Virus record (IMG/VR): IMGVR_UViG_3300020165_000150 | Coordinates: 1-24,355 of that record | From: a virus | DNA: 24,355 nt | Direction: 5' to 3' (one strand) | In this document: positions 1 to 5,842 of the stretch, piece by piece | Layout: every line of letters starts with the position of its first letter | Position numbering within the stretch: position 1 is the first letter of the stretch | Notes under the pieces: model-generated | Database searches by the model: none | The model's input: only the letters and a program-made list of their open reading frames with translations | What the model was told of the DNA's origin: nothing | Program-made: the position numbers and the translations under genes

Positions 1-273
1 GGAGTTGCTTACTCAGCTACAAGCATTGGAACACAATCTCTAGACACAAGTCAAATAACAAACTTTATACCGTTTGATCAATTAACAAACGATGAAGTAG
101 TTGCTTGGACTAAAGGAGCAATGGGTAACGAACAAGTTGCTAGCATTGAAGCAAGCATACAAAGTCAGATAGATAGTTTGATTACACCTACAAGTGTTAC
201 ATTGACTATTGGGGAGCCTGTGCCGCCAACACCTGAGGTTGAGGAGCCGCAAGAGCCTGAAGCTGAAGATTAA
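1..273 (+). CDS. C-terminal part of a small phage protein (DUF7936-like), 5' end outside window
   Basis: The frame is open from base 1 and gives 90 residues before a TAA. It contains the signature FIPFDQLTNDEVVAWTKGAM followed by EQVASIEASIQSQID. From memory this matches a family of small phage proteins (DUF7936-like) with the pattern 'F.PY..LTEEQVIGWVK..LG.EQV..IEA.L..QI'; the function is unknown. The family usually ends soon after this helix with a short 'P.' tail. Here there is an extra acidic Pro/Glu-rich tail (PVPPTPEVEEPQEPEAED). The start lies upstream of the window. The reading frame is certain; the family assignment is from pattern memory only. Confidence 0.75.
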   Translation, partial: GVAYSATSIGTQSLDTSQITNFIPFDQLTNDEVVAWTKGAMGNEQVASIEASIQSQIDSLITPTSVTLTIGEPVPPTPEVEEPQEPEAED

Positions 274-291
274 TTAGGTAAAAAAAACACA

Positions 292-322
292 AAACAAGTA
301 ATAATATAGTTATTAGTTGTGT
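292..322 (+). promoter_or_regulatory. Imperfect inverted repeat in the groEL leader
   Basis: TAATAA (299-304) pairs with TTATTA (310-315) around a 5-base loop. After one G/G mismatch, ACAA (294-297) pairs with TTGT (317-320). An A8 run (280-287) lies just 5'. It could be a weak terminator for the upstream gene or a leader hairpin for groEL. It is not the CIRCE operator (TTAGCACTC-N9-GAGTGCTAA) that controls bacterial groESL. All-AT stems arise easily by chance in this genome. Confidence 0.3.
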
Positions 323-356
323 AAATCAAATATAATAAAATTTAATTAAATAAACT

Positions 357-1910
357 ATGGATGCAATAGTTAAGAATCTAAACTTCGGTGAGAAGGCTAG
401 AAAAAACGTCTATGAAGGTATAGATAAGCTAACTAGAGCTGTTAGCTCTACTTTAGGCGCTAGTGGTAAATGCGTGATGCTTGAAGATCATACAGGTAAA
501 CCTATTATAACAAAAGATGGTGTTACTGTAGCGGAATCAGTTATATTGAGAGATCCAGTTGAGAATATGGGAGCTACGCTTTTAAAAGAGGCAGCTCGTA
601 AAACCGTAAAAGAAGCTGGTGACGGGACTACAACCGCTACCGTATTAGCTCACGCTATATTGACAGAGGCTTACAAAGTACTAGATAAAACAAACACTAG
701 AAGCTTAAAAGAAGGTATTGATAAATCTGTAGAATCTGTTGTGGAATACTTAAAGAATAAATCTGTACAAGTTACAGATGATATGCTAGATCAAGTAGCT
801 ACAATATCTACAAATAACGATCCTGAATTAGGTAAAATAATTGGTGATGCTTTTAGATTAGTCGATTTAACAGGTGTTGTTGTTATGGAGCCAACAGAGG
901 ACAATGAAACCTCGGTCGAGTTAGTTGAAGGTGTTGAGTATGATAAAGGACTTGTCAACTCTCATTTTGTTACTAGTAAAACCAAAAGAGCGGCAGAGCT
1001 TGACAATGCTTTAGTATTGATAGTAGAATCACCAGTTGAGTCTATAAGAAAAATACAAAGCGTTTTAGAGTATGTTATAAAGAATAATAAATCTCTATTG
1101 ATAATAGCTGATTGTGAGCAGAGCGTTATTTCTGCTTTGGCTATGAACAAAGTTAAAGGTAATATAAAAGTAAATGTTATCAATGCGCCTACATATGGTG
1201 TTAGTAAAAAAGATACCTTAAATGACTTAGCTCTTCTTACAGGAGCTACGGTGATAAATGAAGATCTTGGAGATGATATGGACCTTATACAACCAGAATA
1301 TCTAGGAAGTTGCTTAAAAAGCATTACAACAGATCTAGAGACTATAATACAAGTAGAGGATAATAACCCAGATGTAGAAAAGTTAGTTAAAGATTTAAGA
1401 GATCAAATAGAAACTACCAAAAACCCAAATGAAGTTATAAGACTAGAAAGAAGGCTTGGTAGAATATCAGCTAAAGTAGCTATAGTAAAAGTTGGTGCAA
1501 ACTCTGAAATAGAATTAAAAGAAAAACAAGACAGAGTTGAAGACGCTATTTGTGCTACCAAAGCGGCTGTAAAAGAAGGTATTGTATCTGGTGGTGGTAT
1601 TGCACTTTTAAATGCTTCGAGCAAAATAAAAGCAGATACCATAGGAGAACAAGTATTACTAAGGGCTATAAAAGCACCGTTTAATATAATATTGAGTAAC
1701 GCTGGTATTGAGGAGTATAAGAAACCTAAGAAAGAGGGAGAGGGTTTAGATGTTGTTACAGGTAAAACAGTTAATATGATAGGTTCTGGTATTATAGATC
1801 CTTTATTAGTAACTAAAAGTGCATTAAGGAATGCAGCATCTGTTGCATCAACAATATTATCTACTGATTGTGTAATTAATAATTTAAGGATTGATGATAG
1901 CAATAGGTAG
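357..1910 (+). CDS. groEL: Phage-encoded GroEL-like chaperonin (Hsp60)
   Basis: ATP-driven folding chamber subunit, 517 residues against 548 in E. coli. The equatorial ATP site is present: TKDGVTVA (52-59), GDGTTTATVLA (88-98), the VEDA motif with the catalytic-type Asp396 (E. coli D398), SGGGIAL (411-417), and IIDPLLVTKSALRNAASVAS near the C-terminus. Oddities: the near-invariant TLGPKG loop reads TLGASG; the stretch after NAG(450) is shortened; and the Gly-Gly-Met tail is missing, the protein ending RIDDSNR. In the apical substrate/GroES groove, hand alignment puts Leu, His and Gln where E. coli has Y199, Y203 and L234, while F204 and L237 are kept. ATG 357 follows an A/T-only leader (AATTAAATAAACT) with no Shine-Dalgarno. 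ATA-rich codons match the phage genes around it, so it is not a fresh host acquisition. GroES follows with a 17-base overlap. Identity is firm; activity is inferred. Confidence 0.96.
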   Translation: MDAIVKNLNFGEKARKNVYEGIDKLTRAVSSTLGASGKCVMLEDHTGKPIITKDGVTVAESVILRDPVENMGATLLKEAARKTVKEAGDGTTTATVLAHAILTEAYKVLDKTNTRSLKEGIDKSVESVVEYLKNKSVQVTDDMLDQVATISTNNDPELGKIIGDAFRLVDLTGVVVMEPTEDNETSVELVEGVEYDKGLVNSHFVTSKTKRAAELDNALVLIVESPVESIRKIQSVLEYVIKNNKSLLIIADCEQSVISALAMNKVKGNIKVNVINAPTYGVSKKDTLNDLALLTGATVINEDLGDDMDLIQPEYLGSCLKSITTDLETIIQVEDNNPDVEKLVKDLRDQIETTKNPNEVIRLERRLGRISAKVAIVKVGANSEIELKEKQDRVEDAICATKAAVKEGIVSGGGIALLNASSKIKADTIGEQVLLRAIKAPFNIILSNAGIEEYKKPKKEGEGLDVVTGKTVNMIGSGIIDPLLVTKSALRNAASVASTILSTDCVINNLRIDDSNR

Positions 1911-2154
1911 AAATTTAATAATAAATAAACATAAAGTAGGTACTGCTAAAACAAAAGGTGGTTTACTACTTGCTGAATCTCAAAGAGAGGATATACGATA
2001 TATACAAGCTGACGTTGTAAGTGCTGGTAATGAGGTTGAAGGTATTAAAGCTGGAGATCAGGTATACTACGATAAACACGCTGGACACGGTATAGAACAT
2101 AATGGTGAAAAATATCATGTTATAAGATTTCAAGATGTAGTTGTTGTTTTATGA
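1894..2154 (+). CDS. groES: Phage-encoded GroES-like co-chaperonin (Cpn10)
   Basis: Lid protein of the GroEL chamber, 86 residues against 97 in E. coli. The N-terminal strand is IAIGRNLII. The mobile loop carries KGGLLL (21-26), whose Leu triplet sits where E. coli has the GroEL-contacting Ile-Val-Leu. Then come VVSAGNEVEGIKAGDQVYYD (41-60), equivalent to the 'VKVGDIVIFND' strand, and a final RFQDVVVVL like 'SESDILAIV'. The ATG at 1894 is chosen over an in-frame TTG at 1891 because ATG is the normal start here. It begins inside groEL, whose stop is at 1908-1910, implying translational coupling. Order is groEL then groES, the reverse of the usual bacterial groES-groEL. The 3' end overlaps the next gene by ATGA. 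Confidence 0.92.
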   Translation: MIAIGRNLIINKHKVGTAKTKGGLLLAESQREDIRYIQADVVSAGNEVEGIKAGDQVYYDKHAGHGIEHNGEKYHVIRFQDVVVVL

Positions 2155-2594
2155 AAAGGCTAGAAGCAAGGGACATAAAAGATATGAACTTGTTGAAACA
2201 CTATCGAATAATAAGACGGTGGGCTTGCAGAAACAACAACCTTAATGATGCTGATTTAGAGCTATTAATATATCTTGATTGTATGGACCTATTTTCGAAG
2301 CACGACTTTGAAATGGGTGTATACTCTTATAGTTGGGATAACAGGCGCTGGAACAGGCTTTTAAAAGAGGGTTGGATAACAGTTTGGCGCCATAGAAACA
2401 GGAAAGATATAAAATATAGTATATACAAGGTGTCTTTTAAGTGTAAGCAACTTATAAATAGAATATACAAAGTAATGCTAGGTGAAGAAGATATACCGAC
2501 AGGTAAATCAAATAGTATTATAACAGGGGAAACTTACACTGATAAAGTGTTAAGAACATCAATAAGAAACATTAATAGAGATAAAAATAGATAA
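2151..2594 (+). CDS. Putative winged-helix (MarR-like) DNA-binding protein
   Basis: 147 residues, basic. The core LKHYRIIRRWACRNN / LNDADLELLIYLDCMDLFSK / SWDNRRWNRLLKEGWITVWR has the helix-helix-helix-wing layout of MarR-like winged helices: a helix with 'L...DLELL.YL', a recognition-type helix 'WDNRRWNRLLKEGWI', then a wing 'TVWRHRNRKDIKYSIYKVS'. Residues 100-147 are a basic tail. Its ATG overlaps the groES stop (ATGA), so it is the third gene of the chaperonin operon. Related marine phages carry similar small winged-helix proteins near their structural genes, where they could be late regulators or packaging-related DNA binders. The fold is a pattern-based inference; the role is unknown. 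Confidence 0.6.
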   Translation: MKRLEARDIKDMNLLKHYRIIRRWACRNNNLNDADLELLIYLDCMDLFSKHDFEMGVYSYSWDNRRWNRLLKEGWITVWRHRNRKDIKYSIYKVSFKCKQLINRIYKVMLGEEDIPTGKSNSIITGETYTDKVLRTSIRNINRDKNR

Positions 2595-2595
2595 T

Positions 2596-2934
2596 ATGTA
2601 CACACCATTAGACAAAAAACTAATTGGAGATCAAAACAAACTTCCTGAGGCTTTAAAAGCAAAGATTGAAGCAGCTCCAGAAAGCCCAGCTCAAATGGGT
2701 TACGATACACCGGCAAAGCAGGTTGTAATAGATCCAATGACAGGTATGCCTATGCAACAAGGTGAGATGACAAATGTGCCACCTCAACAATATAATACAA
2801 TGGGTAATGCTAAACCAGTTTTTTCAGAACAAGCGCAGTTATTTTCTGAAAAAATAAACGGTGGAATTCAGGATAGACAAAATTCAGTTTTTGCTACACC
2901 TATGTTTAAGAAAAACTGTAATAAAAAATACTAA
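2596..2934 (+). CDS. Hypothetical Pro/Gln/Met-rich protein, possibly virion-associated
   Basis: 112 residues with low-complexity, disordered-looking composition: IDPMTGMPMQQGEMTNVPPQ in the middle, then a possible helix FSEQAQLFSEKINGGI and a basic end (MFKKNCNKKY). I see no signal peptide, membrane segment or catalytic motif. The ATG sits one base after the previous stop (TAATATG), so it is read in the same transcript. Similar short proteins are common just upstream of the lysis and packaging genes of marine phages. Function unknown. Confidence 0.75.
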   Translation: MYTPLDKKLIGDQNKLPEALKAKIEAAPESPAQMGYDTPAKQVVIDPMTGMPMQQGEMTNVPPQQYNTMGNAKPVFSEQAQLFSEKINGGIQDRQNSVFATPMFKKNCNKKY

Positions 2935-2935
2935 T

Positions 2936-3136
2936 ATGAAAAACATTAAACAACTAAAAGTAGACTTAGCCGGTCAAGTAGGTGAAAACGCCATATGGGA
3001 TGGGCCTTTAAGTAAGGAAGGTTTCCCAATGGGTAAAGGATCTAGTTCAGGTTCTCAAGGTATGGAAGTTAGTAAAGCCTATTGTGGGTGTGACTCTGTG
3101 AAAGGACCTATTACTTTAAGAGCTAAAGCGTATTAA
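2936..3136 (+). CDS. Small hypothetical Gly/Ser-rich protein
   Basis: 66 residues when started at ATG 2936, one base after the preceding stop. The frame is open further upstream to 2861, but that would overlap the previous gene by 74 bases, so the later ATG is preferred. Features: KNIKQLKVDLAGQVGENAIW at the N-terminus, a flexible FPMGKGSSSGSQGMEVS middle, and a Cys pair in AYCGCDSVKGP. No family is recognised. The Gly/Ser segment suggests an exposed or disordered stretch. Confidence 0.65.
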   Translation: MKNIKQLKVDLAGQVGENAIWDGPLSKEGFPMGKGSSSGSQGMEVSKAYCGCDSVKGPITLRAKAY

Positions 3137-3139
3137 TAA

Positions 3140-3499
3140 ATGAAGTTTAAGTACTTTACTTACGATGAATTTGATTGCCCAAGTTTAAAAGGCAGTGGTA
3201 AAAAAACGAGTGATGAGCTAATAAATATGTTAGATATTGTTCGTAAGAAGTACGGTAAATCAATAACTATAAATTCAGGATATAGAACACCTGAAAGAAA
3301 TGAAGAAGTTGGTGGTAAACCTGGTTCATCTCATTTAAAAGGCTTAGCTGTTGATATTGCATGTAAGAACTCTACAGATAGATTTAAACTAACAAGTATA
3401 CTACTTGAGGTTGGATTTAAAAGAATAGGTATGGGTTCAACATTTATACATGTAGATATAGATAAAGATAAATCACAAAACGTCCTTTGGACATATTAA
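3140..3499 (+). CDS. M15-family zinc peptidase, probable endolysin
   Basis: 119 residues, a compact single-domain peptidase of the M15 (D-Ala-D-Ala carboxypeptidase / L-Ala-D-Glu endopeptidase type) fold. NSGYRTPERNEEVGG (45-59) is the substrate-side loop. SSHLKGLAVDIA (63-74) gives zinc ligands His65 and Asp72, and FIHVDID (102-108) gives His104. The whole length equals the catalytic domain, with no separate cell-wall-binding domain and no signal peptide, so release to the periplasm would need the holin (gene at 4899). It should cleave peptidoglycan peptide stems. ATG 3140 follows AATAA. An alternative is a virion-associated lysin used at entry, but the nearby holin favours lysis. Confidence 0.88.
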   Translation: MKFKYFTYDEFDCPSLKGSGKKTSDELINMLDIVRKKYGKSITINSGYRTPERNEEVGGKPGSSHLKGLAVDIACKNSTDRFKLTSILLEVGFKRIGMGSTFIHVDIDKDKSQNVLWTY

Positions 3500-3500
3500 T

Positions 3501-3782
3501 ATGAATTCACCTTTAAATATAAAAGAAAAAGCTTACGAAAAGCAGAACAGGAAGATGCGCTCAGAGTACAGATCTGAAACTGGGAAAACTCTAGGTAGAA
3601 GATTAACCGAGGGTACAAGTTCTAGAAGAGTATCTTTTGCTTGTAGATTTGCAGGTATGAAAGGAGCTATGAAAGACTCTAAAGGTGAACCAACTAAAAA
3701 AGCTATGGCTTTAAAAAAATGGGGTTTTGGCAGTGTAGGCGCTGCTAGTAATTTTTGTCAAAAAAATAAATCTAAAAAATAA
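3501..3782 (+). CDS. Small basic phage protein, DUF6321-like
   Basis: 93 residues, strongly basic. The core RRVSFACRFAGMKGAMKDS followed by KGEPTKKAMALKKWGF matches the pattern I recall for DUF6321 ('KSFCARM.G.KGPMK...GKPTRKALALRKW'), a family abundant in marine phages and of unknown function. The N-terminal half includes RKMRSEYRSETGKTLGRRLT. A C-terminal extension adds GSVGAASNFCQKNKSKK. The conserved Cys and many Lys/Arg suggest nucleic-acid contact or virion DNA packing, which is inference. The start is one base after the peptidase stop. Confidence 0.8.
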   Translation: MNSPLNIKEKAYEKQNRKMRSEYRSETGKTLGRRLTEGTSSRRVSFACRFAGMKGAMKDSKGEPTKKAMALKKWGFGSVGAASNFCQKNKSKK

Positions 3783-3788
3783 ATAAAA

Positions 3789-4340
3789 ATGGGTTACAAT
3801 AATTCAGCTAAAGCTAAAATGATTAGAGTTGCTGCAGACGAGAAAGATAAAAAATATGCTTCTGCCGCAGGTAAAAAAGCATTAAATAAAGACATAAAGT
3901 CTATGATAAACTATGGATCTCCAGTCAAAAAAATTGGACCACAGGGTTTAGGTGTGAAAGGTAACAATGGTTACACTATAGGATCTCCAGCTAAAAAATA
4001 TGGATCTCCAATGAAAATGGGTTCTCATTCTATCCATAAACATATGGGTGGAAGTCCACTAAATCAAACTGTTGAAGATAAAAAACCAGCTGTAAGTAGC
4101 TTAGTGTATGACTACGCTGACAAGCCTGTTGTAGATCTAAGTAAACCAGACGCAACTATATCAACAAAAAAACCTTCTTCAAATAAACCAACTAAATCTC
4201 AGTTAAGAAAAGCAGATAGAGTTGAAAAAACTAGAGAGAAAGGTGCTAAGGCGCTAGAGTCTGGTAACAAATCTAAAGCTTTAAGACTTAAACGTAGAGA
4301 GCAAAGACTTAAAAAAAGAATAGCTAAAAGATCTAAATAA
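3789..4340 (+). CDS. Lys-rich protein with repeated GSPxK motifs
   Basis: 183 residues, very basic. The first half has recurring Ser-Pro-x-Lys units (YGSPVKK, IGSPAKKYGSPMKMGS, GGSPLNQ) at about residues 39-92. The last 60 residues form a Lys/Arg-rich helix (RRKADRVEKTREKGAKA-type, then LRLKRREQRLKKRIAKRSK). SPKK-like repeats are known as minor-groove DNA-binding elements in histone H1-type tails. Marine Bacteroidota phages often carry small proteins with such repeats. A DNA-binding or internal head role is plausible but not shown. No membrane segment or enzyme motif. The start ATG 3789 has the leader TAAATAAAA. Confidence 0.7.
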   Translation: MGYNNSAKAKMIRVAADEKDKKYASAAGKKALNKDIKSMINYGSPVKKIGPQGLGVKGNNGYTIGSPAKKYGSPMKMGSHSIHKHMGGSPLNQTVEDKKPAVSSLVYDYADKPVVDLSKPDATISTKKPSSNKPTKSQLRKADRVEKTREKGAKALESGNKSKALRLKRREQRLKKRIAKRSK

Positions 4341-4345
4341 AATAC

Positions 4346-4657
4346 ATGGCGTTTAAACTAAGTAACCCACCTTATTCAAGCGATAACACACCTATATATA
4401 GGGTAGATATGGAAAACGGTGTTTTAGGTAAAGCTAATAATAATGGTACTATAATACTTAATGATAAATTGAACGCTGGTCAAGAGCAAGATGTTATAAA
4501 TCACGAGATGGTACACATCGACCAAATGAAACGTGGTGACTTAGATTATGATAATAAATACGTTTACTGGAAAGGTAAAAAATACTCAAGATCTCAAATG
4601 AGTGAAGGAGCTAAAAACTTACCTTGGGAAGCTGAGGCGTATAAGAAAGCAAAATAA
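4346..4657 (+). CDS. Small HExxH zinc-metallopeptidase-like protein
   Basis: 103 residues. INHEMVHIDQ (51-60) is an HExxH zincin motif with ligands His53 and His57 and catalytic Glu54. PWEAEAYKK near the C-terminus offers a third ligand (Glu95 or Glu97), as in gluzincin-type mini-proteases. The region before it (GTIILNDKLNAGQEQDVINH) resembles the strand-helix lead-in of such folds. Aromatic/basic stretch YVYWKGKKYSRSQ lies between. No signal peptide. It sits between small basic proteins and the holin, so a role in lysis, virion maturation or cleavage of a host target are all possible. The motif is clear; the substrate is unknown. Confidence 0.7.
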   Translation: MAFKLSNPPYSSDNTPIYRVDMENGVLGKANNNGTIILNDKLNAGQEQDVINHEMVHIDQMKRGDLDYDNKYVYWKGKKYSRSQMSEGAKNLPWEAEAYKKAK

Positions 4658-4659
4658 CT

Positions 4660-4899
4660 ATGGCATTTAAAGTAAAAAGATTCATATCACCTCTTCACGT
4701 AGAAGAAGATCCTAAAAAACCAGAGACAAAAAAACCAAAGGCAGCAAAAGATGTCAAGGGATTTGATGAGCAGTTTGAAATTGTTAAAGCAAAATATCCA
4801 AAATCAATGGTTACAAGAGTGAAAAACAAATTAGGTTCGTATAGTGTTAGAAAAGGATCTGGTCAATTTACATATACTCCAGGGAAACCAGTTGACTAA
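4660..4899 (+). CDS. Small hypothetical basic protein
   Basis: 79 residues, Lys/Pro-rich at the N-terminus (EEDPKKPETKKPKAAKD). The C-terminal half (FDEQFEIVKAKYPKSMVTRV, then GSYSVRKGSGQFTYTPGKP) looks like a small folded unit. It begins MAFKVKRFISPL, and the preceding gene begins MAFKLSNPPYSS, so both share MAFK plus a nearby Ser/Pro. The stop overlaps the next start by one base (TAATG), implying coupling to the holin. No family recognised. Confidence 0.7.
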   Translation: MAFKVKRFISPLHVEEDPKKPETKKPKAAKDVKGFDEQFEIVKAKYPKSMVTRVKNKLGSYSVRKGSGQFTYTPGKPVD

Positions 4900-5300
4900 T
4901 GAAAAAGATATTAGAATTTTTCAGTACTAAAGTCTTTAAGCAAGTAGGTGATGTAGTTGATGACTTATTCACTAGTGAAGAAGAAAGACTTGCTGCTAGA
5001 AACAAAATATTTAAAGTATTACAAGATGCTCAATTAGAATTGCAGAAAATGCAAACTGAAATAATTGTAGCCGAAGCTAATGGTAATTGGTTACAAAGAA
5101 GTTGGAGGCCAATACTAATGCTATCGTTTGGTTTCATAATAATATATACAAAATTCATATCACAATTATCAGTACATTTAGTAACACCTTCACTAGAACC
5201 TCAATTTTGGGGTTTACTAGAAATAGGTATTGGAGGTTATGTAATAGGTAGAAGTGGTGAAAAAATTGTAGATAAATTAGGACCTATGTTTAAAAAGTAA
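4899..5300 (+). CDS. Holin of the 3TM gene-transfer-agent type
   Basis: 133 residues. An amphipathic helical N-terminal half (FTSEEERLAARNKIFKVLQD, then AQLELQKMQTEIIVAEANG) is followed by the hallmark NWLQRSWRP, a membrane segment PILMLSFGFIIIYTKFISQL (71-90), and a second hydrophobic segment around 103-118 (FWGLLEIGIGGYVIGR). This layout matches the 'holin of 3TMs' family (GTA_holin_3TM), which forms inner-membrane holes to release the endolysin. It ends basic (GPMFKK). With the M15 peptidase at 3140 it makes the lysis pair. Coupled to the upstream gene by TAATG. Confidence 0.85.
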   Translation: MKKILEFFSTKVFKQVGDVVDDLFTSEEERLAARNKIFKVLQDAQLELQKMQTEIIVAEANGNWLQRSWRPILMLSFGFIIIYTKFISQLSVHLVTPSLEPQFWGLLEIGIGGYVIGRSGEKIVDKLGPMFKK

Positions 5301-5354
5301 TTAAGAGATAAACAGTGTGATTATATATAAAAATAACCAATTAAATTAAATAAA

Positions 5355-5615
5355 ATGGGAAAATTAACAGATGAACAATTAAAGTCAGTAAAAGAAGGGC
5401 AAGGTAAAATCAACTCTATACTAGTTGAGATCGGTTTTTTAGAAGCTAAAAAAGCAGAGTTTCTAGGAGCACACTTCGAAGCTGTAAAAGCATTAGAAGA
5501 AGTTAAGTCAGAATTAAAAGAAGAGTATGGTGATATCACCGTAAACTTAGCTGATGGATCTTTTGAAAAAGTAGAAGCAGCGGAAGAAACAAAAACTCTA
5601 GAAATAGCGGAGTAA
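5355..5615 (+). CDS. Small coiled-coil conserved phage protein
   Basis: 86 residues, mostly one amphipathic helix (LTDEQLKSVKEGQGKINSIL, then EIGFLEAKKAEFLGAHFEAV, then KALEEVKSELKEEYG) followed by a short strand GDITVNLADGSF and an acidic tail. Proteins of this shape, ending in 'EYG...ININ..G', are common in marine phages without an assigned function. The leader AATTAAATTAAATAAA (54-base gap upstream, in which I see no clear terminator or promoter) is a strong example of the A/T-only start context. The stop overlaps the next start (TAATG). Confidence 0.75.
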   Translation: MGKLTDEQLKSVKEGQGKINSILVEIGFLEAKKAEFLGAHFEAVKALEEVKSELKEEYGDITVNLADGSFEKVEAAEETKTLEIAE

Positions 5616-5842
5616 TGAGCTCTATTATAAGAAAAATAAGCATAGGTTCAGATTACAAAAATGACGCAATGCATTATTCTGTTGGTCAAGAAGTTTATGG
5701 AGGGCATAAAATAGCCTATATAACTTTAAACGACAAAGACAACTCTTATAATATACATATAAAGAAAAACAATGAGGTATTGCCATGGAAAAAGTTTAAT
5801 TCTAACATGGCAATATCCATTGAATATGATCTTCAGTATTGA
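5615..5842 (+). CDS. Small conserved phage protein
   Basis: 75 residues. SSIIRKISIGSDYKNDAMHY and the ending LPWKKFNSNMAISIEYDLQY match, from memory, a family widespread in marine phage genomes ('KISIG.DYK..AMHY..GQ.V', then 'FN.NMP.SIEY'). The composition looks all-beta, with no membrane segment. Function unknown. It is coupled at both ends by one-base overlaps (TAATG at 5615 and TGATG at 5842), so it is probably made in step with the GroES-like gene that follows. Confidence 0.75.
   Translation: MSSIIRKISIGSDYKNDAMHYSVGQEVYGGHKIAYITLNDKDNSYNIHIKKNNEVLPWKKFNSNMAISIEYDLQY

Noticed and set aside
274-356. CIRCE heat-shock operator before groEL
   Set aside because: No TTAGCACTC/GAGTGCTAA repeat; only an AT-rich imperfect hairpin is present.
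962-1324. Second - strand open frame (120 codons) antisense to groEL
   Set aside because: It covers the conserved apical-domain coding region and has shadow-type composition; no A-rich start leader on that strand.
1891-1893. TTG as the groES start
   Set aside because: The next codon is ATG (1894), matching the GroES N-terminus and the ATG-only habit of other genes here.
1403-1903. Long open frame (166 codons) on the - strand antisense to groEL
   Set aside because: It lies wholly inside a well-supported groEL, its translation is Ser/Leu/Ile-rich low complexity without a family, and no gene in the window is on the - strand.
2861-2935. Upstream extension of the small gene at 2936
   Set aside because: It would overlap the preceding gene by 74 bases; ATG 2936 sits one base after that stop, as at neighbouring joints.
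2595-5300. Toxin-antitoxin or anti-phage defence island among the small genes
   Set aside because: The recognisable members are lysis and virion-type phage proteins (M15 peptidase, DUF6321-like, 3TM holin); no toxin, nuclease or NTPase defence motif was seen.
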